Positions 46,618 to 56,261 of a stretch of DNA of 64,000 nt are shown here, in pieces. Under the pieces are notes generated by a model. The model was given only the letters and a program-made list of their open reading frames with translations, did not search any database and had not been told where the DNA came from. Position numbers and translations under genes: made by a program. The stretch is from Pseudotabrizicola algicola (GTDB lineage Bacteria; Pseudomonadota; Alphaproteobacteria; Rhodobacterales; Rhodobacteraceae), in the NCBI RefSeq assembly GCF_010915705.1, contig NZ_JAAIKE010000001.1:868001-932000 (forward strand), read 5' to 3'. The stretch's first letter is position 1. Each line of letters begins with the position of its first letter.

Positions 46618-47483
46618 GGCAGTTCCACTTCGATGTAGAGGGCGGATTGGGCAGCGGTGAGGGACGAGCCCCCGCCGTGATCGAGGAAGATCGAGACGCC
46701 GCCCGAGGTCAGACGCGTGCCGCCGCCGAGATCGAACCAGGCCTCGAACTCGCCGACGCTGAGGTCCTTGTTCCAGGCCAGTTCGATGAAGGCATGCGTC
46801 TCGAAGATCCGCAGGTCGGGGTGCTCGTAGCCGAGAGGCAGTACGCCGGGCGGCACCGGGTAGCTGAACTGGGAGGGCTGCGAGCGCAGCGTGCCGCCGT
46901 CGCCGGGATTGCGGCCCTGGACCTGCGGATAGAAGGCCGTGCTCTGCGCGGCCGTCCAGGTGGCCGCCCCGCTCACCGGATCGTCGCGCCAGACGCCGTT
47001 CCTGCCGATCCAGAGGCGCGCAGTGCTTGGGTCGAGAACGAACATCAGCACGTCGCCCGCCCCGAAGGTCGGCAGCCCCGTCAACTGCTGGGCGGCCGTG
47101 GCAGTGTTCGACGACCAGAGGGAGCCGTTGCCGCGATAGCCGATGGAGCCCAGCGTGATCGGGTTGTTGCCGACATTGAACTCCTCGCGCTGCGCGGCCG
47201 AGACGACGCCCATGTAGCCGTCGAAACTGGTGGCTCCGCTGGCTGCACAGAGAACTTCCCAATAGCGCCGCCCATCCGAGGGCAGGATGGCCTTGGCACT
47301 CGGCACCCAGCGCATGTAGTTGGTCCCGCCAGAGGTGTTCACTGCGGTCTGGTTGCCATCCGACAGCGTGTAGCCCGGAGGGCGCCGCGTCGCGTCGAGT
47401 TGCCAGACAGAGCCGATATCGACCGGCGGGGCCGTATTGCCGCCTTGCGCCAGGATGGCGGCGCGCATCATCAACAGGCTCAT
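46614..47483 (-). CDS. Phage tail-region protein with SPRY-like domain
   Basis: A 289-residue protein. Residues about 60-165 read as a SPRY/B30.2-like beta-sandwich: YWEVLCAASGATSFDGYMGV, GSIGYRGNGSLWSSNTATAA and DVLMFVLDPSTARLWIGRNG, the last being the SPRY hallmark. The C-terminal half (about 190-289) is another beta-rich segment. SPRY domains in phages sit on tail appendages and bind surface molecules. Start 47483 overlaps the upstream gene by four bases. Confidence 0.72.
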   Translation of the reverse strand: MSLLMMRAAILAQGGNTAPPVDIGSVWQLDATRRPPGYTLSDGNQTAVNTSGGTNYMRWVPSAKAILPSDGRRYWEVLCAASGATSFDGYMGVVSAAQREEFNVGNNPITLGSIGYRGNGSLWSSNTATAAQQLTGLPTFGAGDVLMFVLDPSTARLWIGRNGVWRDDPVSGAATWTAAQSTAFYPQVQGRNPGDGGTLRSQPSQFSYPVPPGVLPLGYEHPDLRIFETHAFIELAWNKDLSVGEFEAWFDLGGGTRLTSGGVSIFLDHGGGSSLTAAQSALYIEVELP

Positions 47484-48157
47484 GCGACGGCTCCCGCCAG
47501 CGCGCCCTGGATGACCCAGGCATCCGCCCCGCGTTTGACGAGGGCGGCGCCTGACCACTGGCCATCGAGCGCAACAGAACCGCCCGTGACGCCATTGAGC
47601 GACACGCCCGGAGCCGCCGCGACCGTGGCGATCCCGGCGCCGACCTGCGTCACGTTGATGAGCGTGCCGATCTCGAAGGGTACGGTCGCCTCGACCGGGA
47701 TCGTCACGGTGACGGCAGAGGATCCGGTGGTCTCCAGGATGCTGCCCAGATCGACGGCTTCCAGCGTGTGGCTGGTCGCCGTCAGCGTCCGGATACGCAC
47801 GACGCCCGGGCGCGGCACCTCGATCCATGCCCCTGCGGTGAAACGGACATGCCGCGCTTCATCCGCGATCCAGACCTTCCAGCCCTCTTCGGGGGTCAGG
47901 TAGACCCATGCAGCCGCGCCGGCTGGCGATTGGTCCCAAAGCGCAAGTGCGTTGGCATTGGCGCCTGCCGCGGCGGGCACGATGGCGATCTGGCCTGCGG
48001 TGCCGGTCCCAGGAAGTGCTGCGGTCCGCGATGTGGCGCGCGCCTGCACGAGGGCCGAGAGACGGCGCAGGTCTTCGCTGAGGCTGGTGCCCCAGTTGCG
48101 CTGGCCGGGATCGTAGAAGGCGCGCAGCCCCAATCCCGGCATGATCCGTTCGGGCAT
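47480..48157 (-). CDS. DUF2793-like phage tail protein
   Basis: A 225-residue protein with ALALWDQSPAGAAAWVYLTP and EEGWKVWIADEARHVRFTAG near residues 70-110, the region I associate with DUF2793, found in prophages of Rhodobacterales and sphingomonads. The N-terminus (LRAFYDPGQRNWGTSLSEDL) probably anchors to the tail tip and the C-terminal half is beta-rich. It lies 35 bp after the tail-hub gene in the transcript. Confidence 0.75.
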   Translation of the reverse strand: MPERIMPGLGLRAFYDPGQRNWGTSLSEDLRRLSALVQARATSRTAALPGTGTAGQIAIVPAAAGANANALALWDQSPAGAAAWVYLTPEEGWKVWIADEARHVRFTAGAWIEVPRPGVVRIRTLTATSHTLEAVDLGSILETTGSSAVTVTIPVEATVPFEIGTLINVTQVGAGIATVAAAPGVSLNGVTGGSVALDGQWSGAALVKRGADAWVIQGALAGAVA

Positions 48158-48192
48158 GCTTGGTCTCGCTTGTCGTTATGTGATGGCGGGGC

Positions 48193-51100
48193 TCAGGTGC
48201 CCCAGAGGAAGCCCCAGCCGCGATCCCATCCGGCGGCAAAGGGCGCGGTCAGCCGGAACCGGCGTGCCTCGCGGTCGGTGACCCAGCTGCCTCCAACCAG
48301 ACGACGCGACCGGACGGCGAGGTCGATCTCGGCCGTGCGGTCCGGGGCGCCGGTCTCGGGGATGTCCTCCGGCGCCAGCGTCCAACTCGTCCCGCTGCCA
48401 GCGTCGATCACAATTCCGGGCGGCATGAGCGCCGCGCCCGTGTCGGGGTCGATCCAGCGCACCTCAATCGCGTAACCGACGCCCGGCTCCGGCCCGATGG
48501 AGGCAGCGGTGTGGTCGACGATCACGGGGCTGGTCTGGGTCAGCCGGTCGCGATGGGTCCAGGTCAGCGCCAGATCATCGGCGATCAGCGCATCGACATC
48601 CGGGCTGTAGCTGCCGTTGGCCTGCACCCGACCGGGCGGCAGGGGCCGGATGGCGCGCCGGTCGAGCGTCACGCTGTCCTCGGGCGCCAGCGCGAAGGCG
48701 AGCGTGCCGCGCCCGGTCTCGGGCAACAGCCGGATCGCAAGGGTCTCGCCTGCTGCCCAGCTGTCCTCCGTGATCCGCGCGCCTTCGTCAAAGAAGATTA
48801 CCGGCGTATCTGCGGCATGCACACGCGGCACGGTGTCGAGGCATCCCCGACCAACCGTGATGGCCGTAGAGGTGATCCCGTCGACGCGGACCAGTTCGCC
48901 ACCGATGCTCGCCAGCGTGCCGATGCCGACCTCGCCGATGTCGCGCCAGCCGGTGACAGGAAGGACACGCGCCTCCGGGTGGTCCGTGACGTCCGCCGCC
49001 AGCAGCGCCGTCGGCGCGAAGGCGACCACGCCCTCCTGCGCAGGGCTGGTGCCGGGGTCGATCCAGAGTTCCGCCGCCAGCGCATCGGCGCTGGGGCGCT
49101 CGCCCGTGGCGACCACCGCGCCCGCATCTGGATCCTCCGACAGGATGCGGTCGGCCTCGGTATGGCCCAGTTCGCGGACGAGCAGCCAGTAAGTGGCTTC
49201 CTCGACCATGCGCCGAGAAAGCGCCCTAGGTGGAGCGGCGACCCCGGACCCGGTCGGCATGCGCCCGCCTGCGATGGCGGTCGCGCCAAGGGCAAAGACG
49301 TCCTCGGCGAGCTTCAGCCGGATGCCGTTATCGCGCCCGTCGCCTTGCCCGATCTCGGAGATACGCATCACCACATCATCGAGCCCGAGGCGGGGCGACC
49401 GCAGCCGGATCACATCGCCTGGCCCGAGATCCGCGCCTTCGCGGTTCACCACGATCTCGCCCGTGAGCAGCGGCACCGAGAGCGCGCGTAGGTCGCGCTC
49501 GGCCACGCGGATCCCCAGCCCCTGGTAGCGGATGCCTGGATAGTCGAGCGTGGTGGCGATCACCTCGCCCATGGACTGCACCCGGGCAGTGTCGGTGACA
49601 GAAACCGCCCCCGTGTCGTCTGTCCAGGCATCGGTGAAACGCACGGTCACGCTGTTGACCAGGTCCGACGGCGCGCGGCGCCCCAGCCGCCCCCAATCCA
49701 CGACATTGGTCTCATCGAAGAGTGGCACTGTTGCGGCCGTGTAGTCGGCCCGGATCAGCTTCAGTTCCCAGAGCCCGGTGCGCCGGTCGATGAAGAGTGT
49801 CGCGTCGATGTGGTCGAGAACGCTGCCGATGAACTCCTCGATGGAGCTGTCCTGCTGCCAGATCAGCGACAGGCCGAAGCCCTCGGTGTAGAGCGTGTCC
49901 GCGGCCGCCGTGAAACTCGCCCCGATCTCGACCGTCGAATAGCCCAATCCCCAGTCGCGGTTCGTCAGGCACTCCCGGATGATATGGGCCGGGTTCATAT
50001 CCGGGCCGTTCCCGAAGGCGCCGCGCAGGGAGGCAACCAGCGCCTGCGGGTTGCCGGCCGGGATCACCGGCACGCCGTCCACCGGCGTGTTGTCGATGCG
50101 CGCGGTAGAGGTCGTGTTGGCCAGCGCGATGTTGAAGCCGAAGATGTCAGCGGGCGGCAGCGCGCGAATGATCGCCAGCGCTGCATCGACCGAGGAGACC
50201 GGCGAGGGCTCGCCATCGGTCACGAAGATCACGATCCGTCGCTTGGACCCGCCGCCCGCGAAAAACGCTCCCGCCTGCGAAAACGCTGCGTCGAAGCTGG
50301 TGCCGCCCGAGGTGCTGTTCGAGAGCGCCAGCATCCAGGCCTCGAGCGCGGCATAGTCGTCCGGACCCATATCGCGGCGCTCGATCGATGCTGCAACGCC
50401 TGCGTTCCAGAGCACGATGCGGATGTCGTTCGGACGGTCGGGATCGACGCTGGCCCCGATCTCGCGGATCAGGGCGGCAACGCCCGACTTCTGCGCCGCC
50501 ATGCGCGTGCCCGACATCGAGCCCGAGACATCGAGCGCGATATAGATCGCGGCGTCCGAGATATTGGCCTCTGGCACGATGGCCGCCTTCTCGGGATACC
50601 ATTGCGCCGCCCCCGCCTCGCCGGACAGCACGCGGGTCACGCGCACGGCCCATGGCTTCAGGTACGGGTTGATGCCGAGATAGACCTGCCGCAGCACCAG
50701 GCTGCAGAGCCCGCGATAGCCGGGCACGTCGCCATTCATCCGAGCAGCCAGGTAGTCGTTCTGACCCTGGCCCGGCCCGCCCATCAGCACATCGACATCG
50801 CCGCGAATGCCGCCCTCGCGGCTTTCGCCGCCGAAGAGGTCGGCCTTGTCGATGCGGATGCGCCCGCCTCCGGCGCCGGCATTGCTGGCCGCGCTGGTCG
50901 CCTCGAACACCTCGACCGCTTGCGCGGGGAAGCTCAGCGCCTCGGGCATGACGGACCACGAGGTGACGTTTGTGCCGGCGTTGAACGTGACGCCGCGCAG
51001 CGTGATGGTCTGGCTCGTGCCATTCGCCAATTGCAGCCGGTAGTCCCGGCCGATGCGCACCCCGGCGCGCGTCCCCGGAAAGGTGATCGTGGCGCCCGTG

Positions 51101-51324
51101 TCGCCTGCCAGCGCGGCAGTTGCCGCCATGCCTGCGACTGTGCCGATCCGCGTCTCCACGGCCGCGCCGCCACCCGAAACGCCGCCGCCGGTCGTGACAG
51201 ACCATGCGGTTCGGCGGTCAACGAGGATCTCGCGAATGGCATCGATCGGCCCATGGCAGAGCGCAAGATGCATCCCCAGCGAATAGCGGAAGCCAACGGT
51301 CTGCGCCTTGCTACGCCCGCCCAT
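48193..51324 (-). CDS. Tail hub / host-specificity protein with inserted von Willebrand A domain
   Basis: A 1043-residue J-like tail-tip protein. The N-terminus (GFRYSLGMHLALCHGPIDAI) and later segments MNPAHIIRECLTNRDWGLGY, FIGSVLDHIDATLFIDRRTG and VNREGADLGPGDVIRLRSPR are typical of the phage hub family. Residues about 258-405 form a vWA domain: ALDVSGSMSGT gives the MIDAS DxSxS motif, and NSTSGGTSFDAAF and IVIFVTDGEPSP follow. In related hubs the WYPEKAAI and MNPAHII segments are close together, so the vWA looks like an insertion. The domain probably binds a metal-dependent ligand at the cell surface. Confidence 0.85.
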   Translation of the reverse strand: MGGRSKAQTVGFRYSLGMHLALCHGPIDAIREILVDRRTAWSVTTGGGVSGGGAAVETRIGTVAGMAATAALAGDTGATITFPGTRAGVRIGRDYRLQLANGTSQTITLRGVTFNAGTNVTSWSVMPEALSFPAQAVEVFEATSAASNAGAGGGRIRIDKADLFGGESREGGIRGDVDVLMGGPGQGQNDYLAARMNGDVPGYRGLCSLVLRQVYLGINPYLKPWAVRVTRVLSGEAGAAQWYPEKAAIVPEANISDAAIYIALDVSGSMSGTRMAAQKSGVAALIREIGASVDPDRPNDIRIVLWNAGVAASIERRDMGPDDYAALEAWMLALSNSTSGGTSFDAAFSQAGAFFAGGGSKRRIVIFVTDGEPSPVSSVDAALAIIRALPPADIFGFNIALANTTSTARIDNTPVDGVPVIPAGNPQALVASLRGAFGNGPDMNPAHIIRECLTNRDWGLGYSTVEIGASFTAAADTLYTEGFGLSLIWQQDSSIEEFIGSVLDHIDATLFIDRRTGLWELKLIRADYTAATVPLFDETNVVDWGRLGRRAPSDLVNSVTVRFTDAWTDDTGAVSVTDTARVQSMGEVIATTLDYPGIRYQGLGIRVAERDLRALSVPLLTGEIVVNREGADLGPGDVIRLRSPRLGLDDVVMRISEIGQGDGRDNGIRLKLAEDVFALGATAIAGGRMPTGSGVAAPPRALSRRMVEEATYWLLVRELGHTEADRILSEDPDAGAVVATGERPSADALAAELWIDPGTSPAQEGVVAFAPTALLAADVTDHPEARVLPVTGWRDIGEVGIGTLASIGGELVRVDGITSTAITVGRGCLDTVPRVHAADTPVIFFDEGARITEDSWAAGETLAIRLLPETGRGTLAFALAPEDSVTLDRRAIRPLPPGRVQANGSYSPDVDALIADDLALTWTHRDRLTQTSPVIVDHTAASIGPEPGVGYAIEVRWIDPDTGAALMPPGIVIDAGSGTSWTLAPEDIPETGAPDRTAEIDLAVRSRRLVGGSWVTDREARRFRLTAPFAAGWDRGWGFLWGT

Positions 51325-51517
51325 CGCATGCCTCCCGCTGCTCGGCGATCGTGATCACCGGCTCCACCAGCGCATCCCCAGTCGCGCGCAGCCGGTCGGC
51401 ATCGATGCCGTGGGAGAGAAAGTCCTGCCAGTCGAGCTCGTGGCGGCGGAACCATGGCCGCACGCCCGCAAGGCAATAGCGCGCGTCGCGCAAGTCCTGG
51501 ATCGTCACACGCGTCAC
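51311..51517 (-). CDS. Small conserved phage tail protein
   Basis: A 68-residue protein, MTRVTIQDLRDARYCLAGVR then WFRRHELDWQDFLSHGI, helical and charged. It overlaps the hub gene by 14 bases and the next gene upstream by four. The size and place just before the hub suggest a tail-tip assembly factor. I do not recognise a named family. Confidence 0.68.
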   Translation of the reverse strand: MTRVTIQDLRDARYCLAGVRPWFRRHELDWQDFLSHGIDADRLRATGDALVEPVITIAEQREACDGRA

Positions 51518-51762
51518 TTCTTGCCGCCTTTCTTCTTGATCGGATCCACCTTCAGGTCGCCTGCCCAGACGACGTTCGGCCCGGTAATCAGCACCGTCCC
51601 GAACACCACCGGGATCGGCCGCCCTTCCTCGGCGGTGGGCAGGGAGAAGTCGTCCAGCCCCGCCGCCTGAGGCTTCTCGACCTTGGGGCGCGGGCTCAGC
51701 GCATAGGAAATCGCCGAGAGCACCAGCCCGAGGACGAGCCGTGCGATGAAGGTCCAGACCAT
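51514..51762 (-). CDS. Small membrane-anchored tail assembly protein
   Basis: An 82-residue protein with an N-terminal hydrophobic segment (WTFIARLVLGLVLSAISYAL) and a conserved stretch EEGRPIPVVFGTVLITGPNV, which also occurs in tail-tip assembly proteins of the lambda K/I neighbourhood. The end is lysine-rich (KKKGGKK). It starts 9 bp after the BR0599-type gene. Confidence 0.7.
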   Translation of the reverse strand: MVWTFIARLVLGLVLSAISYALSPRPKVEKPQAAGLDDFSLPTAEEGRPIPVVFGTVLITGPNVVWAGDLKVDPIKKKGGKK

Positions 51763-51771
51763 TTGGCGTTC

Positions 51772-52638
51772 TCAGACGATGGAGCTGCCGCCGAAGGGAT
51801 TGCGGCCGGGGATCTCGGGGAAGCCCCCGAAGTTCGCAAGGTTGCCGAACTTCGCAGCGCAGGTGGCGGCGCGCAGATCGCAGCCCGGGGCGATGTCGAC
51901 GAGGACCGGGATCGGTGTGCCGGTTTCCGGGTCGATCTCCGGCGCAGCCAGCGCCGCCGCCAGTTCCGGCATCGGGCGCGACAGCATGAGACTGGCCCCG
52001 GCGTGGCCGGTGATGAACCCGAGCTGCGCGCCGAACCTGAGCACACCGCCCCGGTACCAGCCGGCGGGCTCAGCCGACGCCTCAGGGATCGTCAGGCTCG
52101 AGGCGTTGCCGGATACAGCCGTCACCGTGCCGGTCAGCCAGTAGAGCGCGATGTCGAGGCCGCAGCCGCGCCCATAGAGCGCGTGTCGGCAAAGCCGCTG
52201 GTACTTAGCCCGCACTCCCGCGCGTCGCAGCGTGCTGAAGATCGACTCCGCCTGCAGAAGGATGCGCTGCCCCTCGGCCTCGGCGCCCACCACGCGGCCC
52301 TTCCAATGCGCGACCGTCTCCCCCAGCACCTGCTCGTGGCCACGGAAGATCGTCAGCGTCACGGGCGTGTTGCCCAAGGGACCGAGGAAGCGCCGCGCGA
52401 AAGGATGCGAGAGCGGCCAGGTCAGTTCCAACCGCCCGCGCTCGATCTCGCTCGTCTGCACCACATCGCCATGGGCCACGGCGGCAGGCTCCCAGGTGAT
52501 CGTATCCCCGCCGCTGCCCGCGCTGGTCCAGGCAGTGGCGCGGCTGGTGAAACGCCAGACCTGATCGCCTTCCACGAACTGGTAGAGGAAATAGGGTCGG
52601 CCCTCGGCGACCGAGGCTTCGATGCTGGCATAGGTCAT
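51772..52638 (-). CDS. Phage BR0599-family tail protein
   Basis: A 288-residue protein with the family C-terminus IAPGCDLRAATCAAKFGNLA and FGGFPEIPGRNPFGG, and an N-terminal baseplate-like beta domain. RLCRHALYGRGCGLDIALYW supplies further conserved cysteines, which may bind a metal or iron-sulphur cluster. It belongs to the tail tip, directly before the hub in assembly order. The start overlaps the upstream gene by four bases. Confidence 0.84.
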   Translation of the reverse strand: MTYASIEASVAEGRPYFLYQFVEGDQVWRFTSRATAWTSAGSGGDTITWEPAAVAHGDVVQTSEIERGRLELTWPLSHPFARRFLGPLGNTPVTLTIFRGHEQVLGETVAHWKGRVVGAEAEGQRILLQAESIFSTLRRAGVRAKYQRLCRHALYGRGCGLDIALYWLTGTVTAVSGNASSLTIPEASAEPAGWYRGGVLRFGAQLGFITGHAGASLMLSRPMPELAAALAAPEIDPETGTPIPVLVDIAPGCDLRAATCAAKFGNLANFGGFPEIPGRNPFGGSSIV

Positions 52639-53789
52639 GCGGGCACCTCGACGACAGGCAGCGTGACCTCGCTCGCCACAGCGCCATGCTGGATCTCGAC
52701 GCGGTCGGCATCCGCGCGCATCGCGGTCAGGAAATGCACCCTCGTCGTGAGCGAAACCGGCTCGCCGAGGTTCGAGGACAGCGTCAGCCGGTGATCCGCG
52801 CCCTCGGCGATGGCGGCTGTGATCGTCCGGAAGCGCAGTGCGGTCGGCATTTCCAGCAGGATCGCGCGGCCAACATAGGCCTGGAGCGACGCGACCGGCG
52901 CCACGCGCATCAGCGTGGATCCAGAGGTCATGGCTGCGCGCAACTGCAGCTCGCGCCCCCAGGTCGGCAGCCAGAAGCTGGCCTGCCGCCCGCGAAGCGA
53001 CCAGAGCCAGCGGCGCAGGGAATGGCGTGCGAAGGGGCCTTGCGCCTTCAGCGTGATCGTCTCGCTCCGCTCGAAGACGTCGCCCAGCGGCTCGACCACA
53101 ACCGGGCCGAAGCCAGTGTCGACGTATTCGACCGCGCGGCGCAGGCTGGCGCTGAGCGGGCGGCGCACAAGGCTCGGGTCGGTCTGGACCGGACGGCCGA
53201 GATAGGTCGGCAGCACCGGTGCCACCAAATCTGGCGCATCGCGCAGAAGGAAGCTGGCGGTGACCGTGCCATCTCCCTGCCTGCGGCGGGTAACCTCGAT
53301 GGCCGAGGTCAGCACGCCTGCGCGGATCGGCGCGACCGTGATGCGCGGCGCGGCCACCGCTGGACTGGGCAGTTGCAGCCCCAGAGGCTCCGCCAGGATC
53401 AGCCGGTCGGCCAGAACGCTGGCGATGGACACGGCCGCCGCCTCACGGCCATCGACCGTGATCGCTACCAGTTCCCCGCTGCGAAAATCCGAGAGCCCCG
53501 TATCGAGCAGGATCTCGGTCGCGCCTTGCGCCAGATCGGCATTGGGCTGCAGCGCCATGTGCCAGAGCGGCACATGCCAGTCTCCGGCAAACCCGGCACG
53601 GGCGAGTTCCGCGGCGCGCGCCATCCCCAGCGCATCCAGCCTGTGCCGAAAGGTGACGATCTCGCGCGGGCGGGGCCGGAGCCCGATGCGCTGTTCGCCC
53701 GCGCGCGATGTCAGCACATCGGTGCGCCATTCCAGCACCTCGGTGATCTCCTGCGCCGCCGGGAAGGACCAGAGTGGCAATTCAGGCAT
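52635..53789 (-). CDS. Distal tail protein (unassigned family)
   Basis: A 384-residue beta-rich protein encoded directly after the tape measure, the place of the distal tail protein. The N-terminus MPELPLWSFPAAQEITEVLE followed by WRTDVLTSRAGEQRIGLRPR is typical of Rhodobacterales prophage proteins in this slot. It ends with a region of short strands (TLPVVEVPA). It overlaps the tape measure by eight bases and the next gene by four. Function by position only. Confidence 0.72.
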   Translation of the reverse strand: MPELPLWSFPAAQEITEVLEWRTDVLTSRAGEQRIGLRPRPREIVTFRHRLDALGMARAAELARAGFAGDWHVPLWHMALQPNADLAQGATEILLDTGLSDFRSGELVAITVDGREAAAVSIASVLADRLILAEPLGLQLPSPAVAAPRITVAPIRAGVLTSAIEVTRRRQGDGTVTASFLLRDAPDLVAPVLPTYLGRPVQTDPSLVRRPLSASLRRAVEYVDTGFGPVVVEPLGDVFERSETITLKAQGPFARHSLRRWLWSLRGRQASFWLPTWGRELQLRAAMTSGSTLMRVAPVASLQAYVGRAILLEMPTALRFRTITAAIAEGADHRLTLSSNLGEPVSLTTRVHFLTAMRADADRVEIQHGAVASEVTLPVVEVPA

Positions 53790-56214
53790 TCAGCGCACTC
53801 CTGTTGCGGCGGATGACGTTCAGGATGGCCCGCTCACCCGAGCGCGTGGCGAGGTAGTCGCCGACCACAGACGGGTCGAGCACGTTGATGATGCGCGTCG
53901 ACATGTCCTGCGCGGGTTGGGCGGGCGTGCTGTTCATCTCGACCCCGAGCCGCCCGTCGCGCCCGCGCCGGAGCGGCAGGATCGCCTCGGGCCCGGCCTC
54001 GCCCATCAGCCCGATGCCGCGGGAGAACGGGAACACCGTCGGCCGGTTGACCACACCGCCGCGCGCGAAGGCCGTCAGTTCCTGGCCACCTGCAAATGCA
54101 CCGCCCTTGGCGAAGCCGAACAGGCTCGCGAAGAAACCACCACCGCCGCCCATGCCCGAGAAGGCCCGCATCAGTGCATTCTCGATCGGCTTGAACGCCA
54201 GCTCGATCAGCCGGTTCGCAAGGTTCTGGGCAATCCGCGAGATGGCGCTGGCAAAGGTCTCCCAGGTGAACTCACCCGACTGCAGCGCTTCCTTGATGGG
54301 ACCGACAATGTCCTGCGCGAGGCCTTGCGCGATCTCGCGCGAGCGTTCCTGTGCCGCGCGCACTGCCGCGGCCGTGGCCTCCCAGGCACCCCGTGCCGTA
54401 TCGGCCGCCTCACGCAACGCCTGACCCGCACCGCGACCGGCCCCGCCTGCGCGGCCCGCAGCCTCACCCGTGGCCTCAAGCGACTCTCCCAGCCCCTCAG
54501 CGGCCGTCCGCGCGCCGTTCAGCGCAGCCTCCGCGCCGAGACCGCTGCCCGTCACCGCCTGGCGCAGGGCGTCAATGGACTCGAGCGGTGCTGTCGCCGC
54601 TTCCGCCACACCAGCCATCGTCGCACGCAGGGCCTCGGCTTGGCCGCGCGCTTCCTCGGCATAGGCACCCAGCCCGAGGTCTGGCATGGTGATCGGTTCA
54701 GCATTGAACGCCGCCTGAAACGCCGCACGCGCCTCGGCACCGGCCTCAGTCGCCGACCCAGCGAAGGGGTTATCGATCCGGCCGAGTTCCAGATTGCCGA
54801 TCAGCGAAATCCGCCGCTCGATCCCCAGCGCCTCGAGCCCGCCGTTGATCCCTTCGAGGAAGCCGTTGATGCGCTCGCCGACGCCATTCAGCATCGCCTC
54901 TACGCCCGCGATCAGCGCGTTCGCCGCCTGGAACGCAAAATCCCCGATCGCCGCGGGCAGTGCGCCCCAGAGCACCTTGATCGCATCGAGCGCCCCCTGG
55001 AAGGTGTTCAGCGCCCCGTTCCCGAAACCGACCACGGCTTGCAGCGAGGTCTGCAGCGCCTCGGCGATGGCGGCCTTGATATCGGCCCAACTCGCCATGA
55101 TCGCGAGACCCATGGCGACAGCGCCGAGCTTCATGCGCTCCCAGACCTCGCGGGCAAGATCGCCCAGAAGGGAGAGCGCGTTGCCGAAGCCGCCCGCACC
55201 GCGCACCAACTGACCGAACCAATAGATCAGCTCGCCCGCGCCCACGATGAGCGCACCGATCCCGGTGCGGATGATCGCCCCGCGCAGGAGCGTCAGCGCG
55301 CCCGCGAGGCTGATTGTGGCGACCTGCGCCGCGACAAACCCCGCAACCCAGCGCGCGGCCATGAATCCCGCGAAGGCGATGCCGATTGCCGCCAGCCGCT
55401 CCATGTTGTCGGCGAGCCCGATCAGTGCCGCAGCCAGCGTCGATGAGGCGCCGACCATCTGATCCCAGGTGCCGACCAGTTGCAGCGCGGCATTGCCGAT
55501 CAGCGTGAACGCATCGCCGATGGTCGCCGGCATGCTGTCGGCTTCCTCGCGCAGCAGCTCGAGATTGCCGATCAGGGCGGTTCGGATCACTTCGCCGGTG
55601 ATCCCGCCCTGCTGGCCCAGCCTGCGCAGGCCGGAGACAGTGGTACCAAGCTCGGCCGCCAGAAGCTCGGCGAGCCGCCCGCCGTTCTGGATGACCGTGT
55701 TGAGGTTGTCCCCGCTGAGGGTGCCAAGCGCCATCGCGCGCGAGAGGGCCGTCTGCACCGAGGCCGCGCGTTCCGCCCGCGCGCCGGACACCACCATGGC
55801 GTTGTTCAGCGCCTCCGTGAAATCCAGCGACTCCGCCGTGGTCAGCCCCAGTTCGCGCAGCGCCGTGGCATTGGCCAGCCAGGACTCTGTGGTCTGGCCG
55901 AGGCTCGAGTAGGTCCGCCGCGCCATGGTGGCGAGCCGTTCCATGACGGCCGCGCCCGCCTCCTGGCTGCCGGTCGCGAGATCGACACGCGAGCGGAGGT
56001 CGGTCCATTGGTCGGCATAGGCCACGAGCTGCCGCGTGCTGATCGCGGCGCCGAGGATCCCCATGACGCGGCGCACCACGGTGCCGGTGATGTCGGCCTG
56101 CCGCTCGATCCGCTTGAAATTGCGCTCGCCCGCATCGCCGATCCCCTGGAATTCGGCCTTCACCTGCCTGCCGCCCTCGGCGACGAGGCGGACGGAAACG
56201 CGTTTCTGGGCCAT
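53782..56214 (-). CDS. Tail tape measure protein
   Basis: An 810-residue protein with a coiled-coil-like start (VKAEFQGIGDAGERNFKRIE), the tape-measure family core (YSSLGQTTESWLANATALRE, SGDNLNTVIQNGGRLAELLA), several hydrophobic stretches in the middle (residues about 270-345) and an alanine-rich helical C-terminal half. The C-terminus ends with the conserved GLMGEAGPEAILPLRRGRDG segment common to these proteins. It sets tail length and assists DNA entry. Confidence 0.93.
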   Translation of the reverse strand: MAQKRVSVRLVAEGGRQVKAEFQGIGDAGERNFKRIERQADITGTVVRRVMGILGAAISTRQLVAYADQWTDLRSRVDLATGSQEAGAAVMERLATMARRTYSSLGQTTESWLANATALRELGLTTAESLDFTEALNNAMVVSGARAERAASVQTALSRAMALGTLSGDNLNTVIQNGGRLAELLAAELGTTVSGLRRLGQQGGITGEVIRTALIGNLELLREEADSMPATIGDAFTLIGNAALQLVGTWDQMVGASSTLAAALIGLADNMERLAAIGIAFAGFMAARWVAGFVAAQVATISLAGALTLLRGAIIRTGIGALIVGAGELIYWFGQLVRGAGGFGNALSLLGDLAREVWERMKLGAVAMGLAIMASWADIKAAIAEALQTSLQAVVGFGNGALNTFQGALDAIKVLWGALPAAIGDFAFQAANALIAGVEAMLNGVGERINGFLEGINGGLEALGIERRISLIGNLELGRIDNPFAGSATEAGAEARAAFQAAFNAEPITMPDLGLGAYAEEARGQAEALRATMAGVAEAATAPLESIDALRQAVTGSGLGAEAALNGARTAAEGLGESLEATGEAAGRAGGAGRGAGQALREAADTARGAWEATAAAVRAAQERSREIAQGLAQDIVGPIKEALQSGEFTWETFASAISRIAQNLANRLIELAFKPIENALMRAFSGMGGGGGFFASLFGFAKGGAFAGGQELTAFARGGVVNRPTVFPFSRGIGLMGEAGPEAILPLRRGRDGRLGVEMNSTPAQPAQDMSTRIINVLDPSVVGDYLATRSGERAILNVIRRNRSALNA

Positions 56215-56261
56215 GGATCAGGATTCCTGACGAGCGGGACGTGGAATGCGGGGCGGGTTCA

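Noticed and set aside
47484-47828. Upstream extension of the SPRY-domain phage gene
   Set aside because: It runs in another frame through the DUF2793-like gene, and the ATG at 47483 has the 4-base overlap that all neighbouring phage genes show.
53260-55446. A 728-codon plus-strand frame across the tape measure gene
   Set aside because: Shadow of the tape measure and distal tail genes; composition dominated by Arg/Pro/Gln with no domain.
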